Shown: positions 1 through 9,595, numbered from the stretch's first letter. The stretch is 64,000 nucleotides of DNA from Fictibacillus marinisediminis (GCF_023149135.1 NZ_JAIWJX010000002.1:1984001-2048000); one strand, 5' to 3'. Notes: generated by a model from the sequence alone, not told the origin. Program-made: numbers and translations.

Positions 1-879
1 GCGGCTTCACCGCTCATTCTTTCGGGATTAGCCGTGGCTTTTGCGTTTCGTACGGGACTCTTTAACATTGGGGTGGAAGGGCAGCTGCTTGTCGGCTGGC
101 TAGCATCGGTCTATGTCGGGATCAACTTTGATCTCCCTAAGATCATCCACCTGCCACTAGCGGTTATCGCAGGCGCCCTAGCCGGAGCAATCTGGGGAGT
201 GCTGCCAGGTATCCTGAAAGCGCGTTTTAAAGTTCATGAAGTTATTACTACCATCATGATGAACTATATCGCGCTATATGTAACAAATGCCATTATTCGT
301 GCCTATATGCTGGCACCCGGTGAGAGGACGAAGGATATTAAAGAATCAGCATCCCTGGCTTCTCCTTGGCTTCAGCAGCTGACTGATTTTTCTCGTCTTC
401 ATTACGGAATTGTTGTAGCTATTATTGGTGCACTTATTATGTGGTTTGTATTATGGAAAACAACAACCGGCTATGAATTAAGAGCAGTCGGCTTCAACCA
501 GCATGCTTCACAGTATGCGGGAATCAGCGTATCGAAAAATATTATCCTAGCCATGGCTATCTCAGGTGCCTTTGCGGGTGCTGCGGGAACGATGGAAGGC
601 CTTGGAACCTATCAATATATGACGATCAATAACGCGTTTACAGGGGTAGGATTCGATGGAATCGCCGTTTCCTTGCTCGGAGCCAATGGATCGGTAGGGA
701 TCATTGTCGCCGCCCTTTTGTTTGGAGGACTGAAAATCGGTGCTCTTACTATGCAGTCTACCGCAGGAGTTCCCACTGAACTTATTGGAATCGTCATCGC
801 ATTGATCATTTTCTTTGTGGCGTCCAGTTACCTTATCCGCTGGCTGACCAACCGATTTACTAAAGGGGGTAAACTTTAA
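1..879 (+). CDS. nupP: NupP-type ABC transporter permease (5' partial)
   Basis: Inner-membrane permease of a nucleoside/BmpA-type ABC importer. The frame is open from base 1, so the N-terminus lies outside the window. The visible part has repeated hydrophobic segments and the family signatures FNIGVEGQ near the start and a GANGSVG-rich loop near the C-terminus. Its TAA overlaps the ATG of the next permease by one base, so the two are translationally coupled and should form the heterodimeric channel. The ATPase and the lipoprotein receptor would lie upstream. Substrate (purine nucleosides) is inferred from family membership. Confidence 0.85.
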   Translation, partial: AASPLILSGLAVAFAFRTGLFNIGVEGQLLVGWLASVYVGINFDLPKIIHLPLAVIAGALAGAIWGVLPGILKARFKVHEVITTIMMNYIALYVTNAIIRAYMLAPGERTKDIKESASLASPWLQQLTDFSRLHYGIVVAIIGALIMWFVLWKTTTGYELRAVGFNQHASQYAGISVSKNIILAMAISGAFAGAAGTMEGLGTYQYMTINNAFTGVGFDGIAVSLLGANGSVGIIVAALLFGGLKIGALTMQSTAGVPTELIGIVIALIIFFVASSYLIRWLTNRFTKGGKL

Positions 880-1841
880 TGGACTTCTTCGATATCCTTG
901 CCCTTATTGTGCCTGCTGCGATCGTTTCAGCAGCTCCCCTTATCCTTACTGCTTTGGGCGGAGTTTTCAGTGAACGTTCTGGTGTTGTTAATATTGGACT
1001 TGAAGGACTTATGATGTTCGGCGCATTTTTAGGTGCGATCTTTACCCACTATGGTGAACAATGGGGGTTGGGCGCTGCTTCTCCATGGATGAGTTTTGCA
1101 GTAGCTATCGTTGGGGGTGCACTCTTTGCTGTTCCACATGCAGTGGCAAGCATTTCGCTGAAGGCCGATCAAGTCGTCAGCGGTGTTGCTCTTAACTTCC
1201 TTGCAGCGGGACTGTCCATCTTTTTGACGAAGAAACTTTTTGATGCAGGCCAGACGCCTGATATTCAGGAACGGATCGGCAAAGGAGATATTCCGGTGCT
1301 GTCCAAGATTCCGGTCATCGGAGACCTGTTCTTCTCCAATGCATACTCTACTTCTTTTGTAGCGATTTTCCTGGCTTTTGTCGTTTGGTATATCATTTAC
1401 AAAACGCCGTTCGGCCTTCGTCTTCGTTCTGTAGGTGAACATCCGATGGCTGCTGATACGATGGGGATCAATGTTAATAAAACCCGTTATATTTCTGTTA
1501 TCATCGGGGGTGCGTTCGCTGGCCTGGGCGGAGCCATCTATGTGGCTTCCATCGCTGGAAACTTCACACAGTCAACGATCTCAGGACAAGGCTTCATGGC
1601 TCTTGCTGCGATGATTTTTGGGAAATGGCATCCGCTTGGAGCGATGGGAGCGGCCTTGTTCTTCGGGCTTGCTCAAAGTTTAAGCATCACAGGGGAACAG
1701 ATCCCTCTTCTCAAGGATATTCCTGATGTTTATCTGCTGATCGCGCCTTATGTGCTTACGATTCTTGCCCTAGCAGGATTTGTTGGCCGTGCAGACGCGC
1801 CAAAGGCATCCGGACAGCCTTACGAAAAAGGAAAAAGATAA
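879..1841 (+). CDS. nupQ: NupQ-type ABC transporter permease
   Basis: Second permease (320 aa) of the nucleoside-type ABC importer, partner of the upstream permease. It contains the paralogous motif VVNIGLEGLMM near residue 33 and about eight to ten hydrophobic segments. The start overlaps the upstream stop by one base. The operon ends at the stem-loop that follows immediately. The subfamily is the BmpA/YufOPQ group; exact nucleoside specificity cannot be read from the sequence. Confidence 0.85.
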   Translation: MDFFDILALIVPAAIVSAAPLILTALGGVFSERSGVVNIGLEGLMMFGAFLGAIFTHYGEQWGLGAASPWMSFAVAIVGGALFAVPHAVASISLKADQVVSGVALNFLAAGLSIFLTKKLFDAGQTPDIQERIGKGDIPVLSKIPVIGDLFFSNAYSTSFVAIFLAFVVWYIIYKTPFGLRLRSVGEHPMAADTMGINVNKTRYISVIIGGAFAGLGGAIYVASIAGNFTQSTISGQGFMALAAMIFGKWHPLGAMGAALFFGLAQSLSITGEQIPLLKDIPDVYLLIAPYVLTILALAGFVGRADAPKASGQPYEKGKR

Positions 1842-1845
1842 TTTT

Positions 1846-1898
1846 GAGGGGACTGTCCAGAAAGTCAGAGTAGCTGACCTTCTGGCAGTCTCTTTTTT
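1846..1898 (+). terminator. Intrinsic terminator after nupQ
   Basis: Long imperfect stem (GACTGTCCAGAA paired with TTCTGGCAGTC) with a short AGTAG loop followed by TCTTTTTT. Confidence 0.8.
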
Positions 1899-2002
1899 CA
1901 TGCAAGTTTTTTTAAAAGGTTGTTGCTTTGGGGACCTGTATGTCTAGAAACTTCATCAACCTTCCAAGAGCAACAATCAATACAAAAACAGTTTTATTTT
2001 TT

Positions 2003-2027
2003 AGGCTTATTGGACAGCCTCTTTTTT
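2003..2027 (+). terminator. Second short terminator-like hairpin
   Basis: AGGCT/AGCCT stem with an eight-base loop and a CTTTTTT tract in the nupQ-ymfF gap. Upstream, GTTGTTGCT and AGAGCAACAA form a wider inverted repeat (about 1919-1980). No gene is seen in 1842-2116. Confidence 0.5.
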
Positions 2028-2116
2028 GTTTGAAGCAGGAAAAGTCATGATTACTATGGAATGTGGGTACACTAGAAAGTATGATTTACAATTATTTCGA
2101 AAAGGGAGGAAGCGAA

Positions 2117-3400
2117 ATGACACTCGTAGACCATCATGTGGCTGACTTGCCCGGTATTACCTTACATACAGTCGAAACCACTAAATATAAGACCACTTCC
2201 TTAATTCTTCAGCTGAAAAGTCCGATCGTGGAGGAGGAAGTTACTAGACGTGCCCTGCTTCCCTATGTTTTGCAGAGCGGGACAGAGAGATTTCCTAGCA
2301 GTAAAGAGCTCCGAGAAGCGCTGGACAGCCTTTATGGAGCAACCTTGGGGGCGGATCTCTCTAAAAAAGGAGAATATCAGGTTATCACCCTGAGAATCGA
2401 TGTAGCGAATGAAAAATTTCTATCGGATAATACACCTTTGCTCGACAAGGCGTTTGAACTGCTCTCCGATGTACTGCTCAAGCCGGCAAAACAGGGGAAT
2501 GCATTTTTATCCGATATCGTCCAGAAAGAAAAACGGACGTTAAAGCAGCAGATTGAATCCATATACGATGATAAGATGAGGTATGCCAACAAGCGCCTGA
2601 TCGAGGAGATGTTCGAAGACGAGCCTTATCGTTTCAATGTATACGGAAGCGAAAAGGAAGTCGATTCCATCACTCCTGAGATTTTATATGATTATTATAA
2701 GAAAGTCATCCAGGAAGACGAGGTCCATTTGTATGTCGTGGGAGATGTTTCCAAAGAAATTCTCAAGGATTTTACGGCAAAGCATTTTGTGTTTCCAAAT
2801 GCTAAAGCAGAGCCGAAACGAGTAGCTTCCTCAGGAAAGCGAAGAGTGGATGAAGTGAAAGAGATATTTGAAGAGCAGGAAGTGCAGCAAGGAAAGCTCC
2901 ACATGGGATACCGCACCTACATTACGTACTCCGATCCGGAATATCTTCCTCTTCAAGTATTCAACGGCGTCTTCGGCGGTTTTTCGCATTCCAAACTATT
3001 CATGAACGTCCGTGAGAAAGAGAGTCTGGCCTATTATGCTGCTTCTCGTTTTGAGAGTCATAAAGGGATTATTTTTGTTATGTCAGGGATTGAAACCAAT
3101 AATTATGAAAAAACAGTAAAAATCATTAATGAACAGTTAAAAGAAATTCAAAACGGCAACATTTCTGACGGTGAACTGGAGCAGACGAAAGCGATGATCC
3201 GAAACCAAATCCTTGAGACGGTGGATGATTCTACAGGTTTGGTGGAGGTGCTTTATCACGAAGTAGTCTCCCGGCATAAACGGAGTATTGAGGAATGGCT
3301 CGAAGGCATCGAGAATGTTACGAAAGAACAAGTGATCGGTGTTTCAAAAAAGATTGAACTAGATACGATCTATTTCTTAAGAGGGAGGGGAGATGAATAA
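2117..3400 (+). CDS. ymfF: M16 family peptidase-like protein YmfF (non-catalytic partner)
   Basis: Inverzincin-fold protein of 427 aa, matching the length of B. subtilis YmfF. It lacks the HxxEH zinc motif, which the next gene has, so it is likely the inactive half of a heterodimeric M16 peptidase. I chose ATG 2117 because AAAGGGAGGAAGCGAA sits just upstream; an in-frame GTG at 2063 has no convincing ribosome site. It overlaps ymfH by eight bases. Substrate unknown; the neighbourhood links it to envelope and sporulation functions only by position. Confidence 0.88.
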   Translation: MTLVDHHVADLPGITLHTVETTKYKTTSLILQLKSPIVEEEVTRRALLPYVLQSGTERFPSSKELREALDSLYGATLGADLSKKGEYQVITLRIDVANEKFLSDNTPLLDKAFELLSDVLLKPAKQGNAFLSDIVQKEKRTLKQQIESIYDDKMRYANKRLIEEMFEDEPYRFNVYGSEKEVDSITPEILYDYYKKVIQEDEVHLYVVGDVSKEILKDFTAKHFVFPNAKAEPKRVASSGKRRVDEVKEIFEEQEVQQGKLHMGYRTYITYSDPEYLPLQVFNGVFGGFSHSKLFMNVREKESLAYYAASRFESHKGIIFVMSGIETNNYEKTVKIINEQLKEIQNGNISDGELEQTKAMIRNQILETVDDSTGLVEVLYHEVVSRHKRSIEEWLEGIENVTKEQVIGVSKKIELDTIYFLRGRGDE

Positions 3401-4691
3401 TATGGAACAAATTCATTTTAAGCAGCTCAAAGAGACCCTAAACTGCAAGACCCTTGAAAACGGACTGAAAGTATTCATTTTAGAAAAAAAGGATTTCAAT
3501 AAAACCTATGCAACGTTTACGACTAATTATGGATCCGTGGATAATCATTTTGTTCCGTTTGGAGAGAACGAACCAGTCAAGGTGCCGGATGGAATCGCCC
3601 ATTTCCTGGAGCATAAGCTTTTTGAAAAAGAGCACGGTGACGTTTTTCAGGATTTCAGCAAACAGGGAGCATCGGCCAATGCTTTTACTACCTTCAAACG
3701 GACCGCTTATTTGTTTTCAACGACCGGTGATGTTGAAAAGAACCTGACGACATTGATCGATTTCGTTCAGGCACCCTATTTTACCGAAAAGACGGTAGAG
3801 AAAGAAAAGGGAATCATTGGACAGGAAATCAGAATGTACGATGACAACCCGGACTGGCGAGTGTATTTCGGTTTGATCGCCAACATGTATCAAAACCATC
3901 CAGTGTCCATCGACATTGCGGGAACGGTTGAATCGATTGCCAAAATTACAAAAGATGATCTGTATGAATGCTATGAGACCTTCTACCATCCGAGCAACAT
4001 GCTCCTCTTTATTGTAGGGCCAGTTGATGCAGAAAAGATCATGGATCTCGTCGAGAAGAACCAGGCCGGAAAGGACTATAAAGACAAGCCGCCGATCGAG
4101 CGCTTTTTTGATGAGGAACCAGCTCAGCCCGCCAAAAGAAAAGAAGTGTTGAACATGCCGGTCCAAACACCGAAGTGCTATATGGGATATAAAGAGAAAC
4201 GTCCCGAAAGGCAAGGGAAAGAACTGCTTCTCCGGGAACTCTCCGTAAATTTGCTGCTGGAGATGATGTTTGGAAAGAGCACCAAGAATTACGAGAAGCT
4301 TTATAATGATGGGCTGATCGATCCTTCTTTTTCTTTTGATTATACAGAAGAGCAAGGCTACGGTTTCTCCATGATCGGAGGCGATACATCTGATCCTGAT
4401 GCTTTCGCTGATACCATTTCGCGTATGGTAGAGGATTTCAAGAAAACGGATATCAACCCAGAAGATCTGGAGAGAGCAAGAAAAAAGAAAATTGGTTCTT
4501 TTTTAAGAGCGCTGAACTCGCCCGAGTTTATCGCGAATCAATTCACCAGGTATGAATTTAACGGCATGAATCTTTTTGACGTGATCCCGACGTTTGAAGA
4601 TTTAACGGCTGCACACCTTGAAAAGGCGCTGAGTGACCATTTTCAGGATAGCCAGCTGACCATTTGCCAGGTTAAGAAAAAACAGTCATAA
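3393..4691 (+). CDS. ymfH: M16 family zinc peptidase YmfH
   Basis: Catalytic M16 peptidase of 432 aa. The inverted zinc motif HFLEH is at residues 70-74, and the downstream conserved glutamate lies in the EKGIIGQEI segment about 75 residues later. It starts inside the end of ymfF, so the two are co-translated. The ATG at 3402 is an alternative start with more relaxed spacing to GGGAGGGGAG. Function is predicted as processing of a peptide substrate together with YmfF. Confidence 0.88.
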   Translation: MNNMEQIHFKQLKETLNCKTLENGLKVFILEKKDFNKTYATFTTNYGSVDNHFVPFGENEPVKVPDGIAHFLEHKLFEKEHGDVFQDFSKQGASANAFTTFKRTAYLFSTTGDVEKNLTTLIDFVQAPYFTEKTVEKEKGIIGQEIRMYDDNPDWRVYFGLIANMYQNHPVSIDIAGTVESIAKITKDDLYECYETFYHPSNMLLFIVGPVDAEKIMDLVEKNQAGKDYKDKPPIERFFDEEPAQPAKRKEVLNMPVQTPKCYMGYKEKRPERQGKELLLRELSVNLLLEMMFGKSTKNYEKLYNDGLIDPSFSFDYTEEQGYGFSMIGGDTSDPDAFADTISRMVEDFKKTDINPEDLERARKKKIGSFLRALNSPEFIANQFTRYEFNGMNLFDVIPTFEDLTAAHLEKALSDHFQDSQLTICQVKKKQS

Positions 4692-4700
4692 TGAAGGAAA

Positions 4701-4732
4701 AAACATCCCTGCTCATAAGCAGGGATGTTTTT
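4701..4732 (+). terminator. Terminator after ymfH
   Basis: Perfect AACATCCCTGCT/AGCAGGGATGTT stem with a CATA loop and a T run. It sits only 18 bases before ymfI, so ymfI probably depends on read-through or its own promoter. Confidence 0.8.
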
Positions 4733-4749
4733 AAGCAGGTGAAAATGAT

Positions 4750-5475
4750 ATGTCAGGCTGGGTTTTAGTGACAGGGGCAAGCGGCGGGATCGGTTCGAGC
4801 ATCTGCCGGGCGCTTGCAAAAAATGGCTTCAATCTTATTCTCCATTACCATCGGAGCAGCCGGCAAGCAAGAGATCTCCAGCAAGAGGTCATTGCATTCG
4901 GTGTTGAAACCCTATTGGTGCAGGCAGATTTATCAGATCCTGCCGGAACTGATAAATTGCTGTCATCACTCTTTATGCCGATCGATACCGTTATACATAA
5001 CAGTGCTGGTGCTTATTACGGACTGCTGACAGATATGGACAGCGAGACGGTGCAGAAAATGGTACAGCTGAATTTGACAAGTCCGATCTTGATCTCGAAA
5101 CATCTACTGCCAGCTATGATGAAGAGAGGAAAAGGAAACATCATCGTCATCTCATCTGTGTGGGGATCAGTAGGTGCTTCGTGTGAAGTCGTTTATTCAG
5201 CCGTAAAAGGCGGCCTGAATACATTCGTCAAAGCATTAGCCAAAGAGGCGGCCCCAAACCGCATCAGGGTGAACGGCATCGCTCCCGGCGCGGTCGAGAC
5301 ACGGATGATGGAGGATTTTACTGAGGAAGAATTGAACTCGCTGAAAGAACAGATTCCAGAAGGCCGGCTAGGCCGGACGGAAGAAATGGCGGAAATCGTT
5401 ATGTTCCTTTTGTCAGACCGCTCATCTTATATCAATGGGCATATTATTTCTGCAACAGGCGGCTGGCATAATTAA
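4750..5475 (+). CDS. ymfI: SDR oxidoreductase YmfI, EF-P 5-aminopentanone reductase
   Basis: Short-chain dehydrogenase of 241 aa. The NAD(P) glycine motif TGASGGIG is at residues 8-15, with the catalytic SS...YSAVK pair near residues 140-158. The family member in B. subtilis reduces the 5-aminopentanone group on elongation factor P to the mature 5-aminopentanol form. The gene is FabG-like, but its position in the ymf cluster supports YmfI rather than a fatty-acid enzyme. ATG 4750 follows CAGGTGAAAATGAT-type spacing, a fairly weak ribosome site. Confidence 0.85.
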   Translation: MSGWVLVTGASGGIGSSICRALAKNGFNLILHYHRSSRQARDLQQEVIAFGVETLLVQADLSDPAGTDKLLSSLFMPIDTVIHNSAGAYYGLLTDMDSETVQKMVQLNLTSPILISKHLLPAMMKRGKGNIIVISSVWGSVGASCEVVYSAVKGGLNTFVKALAKEAAPNRIRVNGIAPGAVETRMMEDFTEEELNSLKEQIPEGRLGRTEEMAEIVMFLLSDRSSYINGHIISATGGWHN

Positions 5476-5569
5476 TTGCAGAAACACCGGGAAATGTCCT
5501 GCACGATGCATAATTTCAGTTCCTTCTTGAAATATTATAGTATGTACCATATTTTAAGGAGGAAAATAA

Positions 5570-5827
5570 ATGTCTGTATTAGATAACTTTGGACAGTGGA
5601 AGAATTTTCTCTCTGACCGTCTTGAGCATGCTCAAGGACAGGGAATGGACCAGTCAACCGTATCCAACCTTGCAACTGAAATCGGTGGCTACCTTGCTTC
5701 TCATGTAGACCCTAAGAACTCTGAAGAAAAAGTACTTGCTGATCTTTGGAGTGTTGCAAGCGATGATGAAAAGCACGCCATTGCCAACATGATGGTGAAA
5801 TTAGTTCAGCACGACAACGGACAGTAA
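5570..5827 (+). CDS. ymfJ: Small DUF3243 protein YmfJ
   Basis: Soluble 85 aa protein of the DUF3243 family (YmfJ). No catalytic motif is visible; it is mostly helical, with SVLDNFGQWKNFL at the N-terminus. AAGGAGG precedes the ATG at a good distance. It is flanked by its own terminator, so it may be a single-gene unit. Function unknown. Confidence 0.85.
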   Translation: MSVLDNFGQWKNFLSDRLEHAQGQGMDQSTVSNLATEIGGYLASHVDPKNSEEKVLADLWSVASDDEKHAIANMMVKLVQHDNGQ

Positions 5828-5829
5828 AT

Positions 5830-5870
5830 AAAAGGATGTTAAGAATTTTTCTTAACATCCTTTTATTTTT
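5830..5870 (+). terminator. Terminator after ymfJ
   Basis: AAAGGATGTTAAG/CTTAACATCCTTTT stem with an AT-rich loop and a T tract. Confidence 0.85.
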
Positions 5871-5958
5871 CTTTCATAATAAATTGAAATCAGATATTAT
5901 TAATTAATGAAGTGGGAAATTACTGATAACTAAAGGAAATAGGAAAGGGAGATGAAGA

Positions 5959-6732
5959 GTGGGCGAACAGGAATGGTATCTTGAATATGAAATTAATAAA
6001 AATCGTCCTGGTCTCCTGGGTGACATTTCATCTCTTCTCGGGATGCTGGGAATCAATATTGTGACCATCAATGGCGTTGACAACGAAAGAAGAGGGCTGC
6101 TTCTCATTGTTGACAAACAAGAGAAAGTAGACCGCCTTCGTTCCATTTTACAATCGATGGATAATATTACAGTCACGAAATTCCGTAAACCCAAATTACG
6201 AGATATTCTCGCCGTCCGGCATGGACGTTACATACAACGGGACGCAGACGATAAAAAAACATTCAGATTTGTAAGAGACGAACTTGGGCTCCTCGTTGAC
6301 TTTTTAGCCGAACTGTATAAAGTCGAGGGCCATAAACTGATCGGCATCCGGGGAATGCCAAGGGTCGGAAAGACTGAATCGATCGTAGCATCGAGTGTTT
6401 GCGCGAGCAAAAAATGGGTATTTATATCTTCTACGCTGCTCAAGCAAACCATTCGGACACAGCTTGCGGATGATGAATACAGCACAGATAATGTTTATAT
6501 TATTGACGGCATCGTGTCATCGAGGCGTTCAAATGAAAGGCACTGGCAGCTGATCAGGGAAATCATGCGTCTTCCATCAGCGAAGGTCATCGAGCATCCA
6601 GATGTATTCGTTCAGCAGACCGAATACAGCATTGACGATTTTGATTATATTATCGAGCTTAGAAACGATTCGAATGAAGAAATTACATATGAAGTAATAG
6701 AGACAGATGTAGGATTTTCCGCATTTGAATAA
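5959..6732 (+). CDS. ymfK: DUF3388 protein YmfK (ACT-like plus P-loop-like motif)
   Basis: 257 aa protein matching YmfK. The first about 75 residues look like an ACT-type regulatory domain (short beta/alpha pattern with RPGLLGDISSLLGMLGINI). Around residues 133-140 there is GMPRVGKT, which fits a Walker A pattern, although no clear Walker B was found. Translation starts at GTG 5959 after GGAAAGGGAGATGAAGA. It lies just ahead of rodZ and pgsA. Role unknown; a ligand-sensing NTP-binding protein is an inference. Confidence 0.8.
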   Translation: MGEQEWYLEYEINKNRPGLLGDISSLLGMLGINIVTINGVDNERRGLLLIVDKQEKVDRLRSILQSMDNITVTKFRKPKLRDILAVRHGRYIQRDADDKKTFRFVRDELGLLVDFLAELYKVEGHKLIGIRGMPRVGKTESIVASSVCASKKWVFISSTLLKQTIRTQLADDEYSTDNVYIIDGIVSSRRSNERHWQLIREIMRLPSAKVIEHPDVFVQQTEYSIDDFDYIIELRNDSNEEITYEVIETDVGFSAFE

Positions 6733-6757
6733 CTTCAATTAGTGGAAGGTGGTAAAT

Positions 6758-7642
6758 TTGACTGAATTAGGAAATTACTTAAGAGAAAAAAGGGAAGAAA
6801 AAGGTCTTTCTCTTGAACAGCTTCAAACTGAAACAAAAATACAAAAACGCTATCTGCAGGCGATTGAAGAAGGACGATACGAGATTCTACCAGGTTCTTT
6901 CTATGCCAGAGCGTTTATAAAAAATTACAGCGAAACAGTAGGGCTCAATTTTGAAGAAGTCTTTACCCAATTTGAAAATGAAATTCCAAAAGCCGAAAAA
7001 GAACCGACAGAATTTGTTCCCCGATCAGAACGGAGTAAGCAGGCCATGGGTTCAAAGGACTCTGTATTATCAAGCTGGCTGCCTAAAGTACTGATTTTTG
7101 CTGTCGTTCTGGCACTTCTGATCGGTGTTTGGGCCTACCTTGCCAACAGAGGGAATGACGGCGCTGATTCAAAGGACTCAAATAAACCTGCCAGTGTTCA
7201 GCCTGATAAGAGCAAGAAGGCTGAGAATACAAACAAGGCCAAAGATAAAAAACCGGAGAAGCCCGCGAATAGTGATTCACCAAAGAAACCGGCAGAACCG
7301 AAGAAAAAAGAATTTACTCTGAACAAGCAGGCTACACAGGGAATTACCACTACATATGAGCTAAGCCAGGCGGATGACTTTAAAATCGCCTTTAAGATGG
7401 ACGGGCCGGTATATCTCGAAGTGAAAACAGGCAGCAAGACATTGGCTAGCAAGATGTTTAAAAAAGGTGATACAGCCAGCTATGACTTATCAGGTGAGAA
7501 AGATGTTGAACTTAATATTGGTGCCGCCAATTTTGCAAAAATGACGATCAATGAAAAACCGTTCTCATATCCGATTCCGCCTGTTAAGAGGGGAATTCAC
7601 CAAAGGATCGTCATTAAAAACACGGCTTCCGGCAAACAATAA
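6758..7642 (+). CDS. rodZ: RodZ-like cell shape protein (YmfM)
   Basis: Cytoskeletal anchor protein of 294 aa. An N-terminal helix-turn-helix of the RodZ type covers about residues 3-70, a single membrane segment (LPKVLIFAVVLALLIGVWAY) lies near 105-125, a Lys/Pro-rich linker follows and the C-terminus is a beta-rich extracytoplasmic domain. I chose TTG 6758 because GGTGG is five bases upstream; GTG 6749 overlaps the ribosome site. It is 16-25 bases after ymfK and upstream of pgsA, as in B. subtilis. Role: links MreB filaments to the elongation machinery. Confidence 0.87.
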   Translation: MTELGNYLREKREEKGLSLEQLQTETKIQKRYLQAIEEGRYEILPGSFYARAFIKNYSETVGLNFEEVFTQFENEIPKAEKEPTEFVPRSERSKQAMGSKDSVLSSWLPKVLIFAVVLALLIGVWAYLANRGNDGADSKDSNKPASVQPDKSKKAENTNKAKDKKPEKPANSDSPKKPAEPKKKEFTLNKQATQGITTTYELSQADDFKIAFKMDGPVYLEVKTGSKTLASKMFKKGDTASYDLSGEKDVELNIGAANFAKMTINEKPFSYPIPPVKRGIHQRIVIKNTASGKQ

Positions 7643-7690
7643 CTTACGTAGAGCGCCGTGTAATGATTGTCAAAATTGGAGGAAATAAAA

Positions 7691-8269
7691 ATGAATTTGC
7701 CTAATAAAATTACAATTTCAAGGATCTTACTTATTCCTGTATTCATGATCGTTCTTCTTGCCCCCTTTGATTGGGGAAAGGTAACATGGCTGGATGTTGA
7801 TATTCCAGTCACCCATTTGGCTGCCGCCCTGATTTTCATCATTGCATCCTGTACAGACTGGGTAGACGGATATTATGCGAGAAAGCTCAACCTTGTTACA
7901 AACTTTGGGAAGTTTTTAGACCCTCTTGCGGATAAACTGCTGGTTACCGCTGCGTTTGTTGCCCTTGTTGAAGTAGGCTATGCACCGGCATGGATGGTCA
8001 TCATTATCCTGAGCAGGGAGTTCGCGGTGACTGGCATACGCCTTGTAGCAGCAGCTGAAGGTGCAGTAATCGCAGCAAGCCAGATGGGCAAGCTGAAAAC
8101 ATGGATCCAGATCATTGCCATTTCTGCATTGCTGCTGCACAACATACCATTTGAATGGATCGGTATCCCATTCGCTCAGATCAGCCTGTGGGCAGCTACA
8201 CTCATCACTCTCTATTCAGGATGGGAATATTTTATTCAAAACAAAGAAGTTATGCTAAAATCAAAATAA
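7691..8269 (+). CDS. pgsA: CDP-diacylglycerol--glycerol-3-phosphate 3-phosphatidyltransferase
   Basis: Membrane enzyme that makes phosphatidylglycerol phosphate, the first committed step to phosphatidylglycerol. The 192 aa protein has the CDP-alcohol phosphotransferase signature D-G-x2-A-R-x8-G-x3-D-x3-D (WVDGYYARKLNLVTNFGKF begins it, near residue 58) and several membrane helices. ATG 7691 follows GGAGGAAATAAAA; the length equals the B. subtilis enzyme. Confidence 0.95.
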   Translation: MNLPNKITISRILLIPVFMIVLLAPFDWGKVTWLDVDIPVTHLAAALIFIIASCTDWVDGYYARKLNLVTNFGKFLDPLADKLLVTAAFVALVEVGYAPAWMVIIILSREFAVTGIRLVAAAEGAVIAASQMGKLKTWIQIIAISALLLHNIPFEWIGIPFAQISLWAATLITLYSGWEYFIQNKEVMLKSK

Positions 8270-8277
8270 CAGCAGGA

Positions 8278-8305
8278 ACAGGAGAGAAAATCTCCTGTTT
8301 TTTTT
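8278..8305 (+). terminator. Terminator after pgsA
   Basis: ACAGGAGA/TCTCCTGT stem, loop AAAAA, then eight T. Confidence 0.85.
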
Positions 8306-8353
8306 ATCAGAAAAATCTTCGTTTAAAAACGTACAATACGGGGGAATACGCAA

Positions 8354-9595
8354 ATGAATGCAGAAATCATTGCCGTTGGAAGCGAGCTCTTGTTGGGACA
8401 GATTGCAAACACAAATGCTAAATTTATCTCTGCTGAATTGGCAGACTTAGGGATCAATGTTTTCTATCATTCTGTCGTGGGCGATAATCCGAAACGGCTG
8501 GAATCTGTCATAAAAACAGCACAGAACCGTTCAAATCTTCTCATCTTTACCGGAGGTCTCGGGCCGACGAAAGATGATCTCACTAAAGAAACCATCGCCA
8601 CTGTTCTGGGAAAGAACCTGGTCTATGACCAAGAAGCGATGGATCATATTGAAATGTACTACAAAAGAACAGGCAGGGTCATGTCTGAGAACAATAGAAA
8701 GCAGGCACTTGTTCTTGAAGGTTCTGAGATTTTGCCGAACAAACACGGCATGGCTCCGGGAATGGCGCTGCATGAAGACGGACTGTCCTATATTCTTCTC
8801 CCGGGTCCTCCCAAAGAAATGCAGCCGATGTTCAGCAACTTTGCGATTCCTTATCTTTCAGGCAGACTGCCCGGAAAAGAGCCGATCGTCTCCCGGGTTC
8901 TTCGTTTCTTCGGGATTGGGGAATCACTGCTTGAAGCGACACTTCAGGACATTATCGATCAGCAGAGTAATCCGACTGTGGCGCCTCTCGCTGGAAACCA
9001 TGAAGTTACACTCAGGCTCTCAGCAAAATTTCTGGACAGCAAGATTGCCCAAGAGCAGCTGGACGTGCTGGAAGGAAAAATCCGTGAGCGGGTAGGAGAG
9101 TTTCTATACGGATACGGAAATGATTCCTTGCAAAAAGCAGCAGCAGAACAGCTGAAAGATAAAAAGCTGACCGTTTCTTCTGCCGAGAGTCTGACAGGCG
9201 GATGGTTTGGAAAGCAGATAACCGACACGCCGGGCAGCTCGGAAATATTCAAAGGCTCAGTTGTTTGTTATACGAATGAGATAAAAGAGCAACTGCTTGG
9301 TGTTTCTCATGAGCTGCTTGTGTCCGAGGGAGCGGTCAGCGAGAACTGCGCGAAACAGATGGCGGAAAAGATAAGAAACCTGACCGGATCGGATATCGGC
9401 ATCAGTTTTACCGGGGTTGCAGGACCGGGACCAAGTGAAAACAAAGAAGCCGGCACGGTCTTTATCGGCCTGGCGGATGAATCAGGCACCAAAGTGTACC
9501 CGCTGGCATTATCCGGTTCGAGGACCGCTGTCAGAGAGAGGTCTGTGATGTACGGATTGTTTTACTTATTATCAAAGGTCAAAAAAGGACAATAA
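8354..9595 (+). CDS. cinA: CinA, competence/damage-inducible protein
   Basis: 413 aa protein with an N-terminal MoCF-like COG1058 domain (GGLGPTKDD near residue 75) and a C-terminal nicotinamide-mononucleotide deamidase-like domain (SAESLTGGWFG near 275). Known relatives act in NAD by-product recycling (NMN deamidation, ADP-ribose hydrolysis). It sits immediately upstream of recA, the conserved arrangement in Gram-positive bacteria; the name comes from competence co-induction. GGGGGAATACGCAA precedes the ATG. Confidence 0.93.
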   Translation: MNAEIIAVGSELLLGQIANTNAKFISAELADLGINVFYHSVVGDNPKRLESVIKTAQNRSNLLIFTGGLGPTKDDLTKETIATVLGKNLVYDQEAMDHIEMYYKRTGRVMSENNRKQALVLEGSEILPNKHGMAPGMALHEDGLSYILLPGPPKEMQPMFSNFAIPYLSGRLPGKEPIVSRVLRFFGIGESLLEATLQDIIDQQSNPTVAPLAGNHEVTLRLSAKFLDSKIAQEQLDVLEGKIRERVGEFLYGYGNDSLQKAAAEQLKDKKLTVSSAESLTGGWFGKQITDTPGSSEIFKGSVVCYTNEIKEQLLGVSHELLVSEGAVSENCAKQMAEKIRNLTGSDIGISFTGVAGPGPSENKEAGTVFIGLADESGTKVYPLALSGSRTAVRERSVMYGLFYLLSKVKKGQ

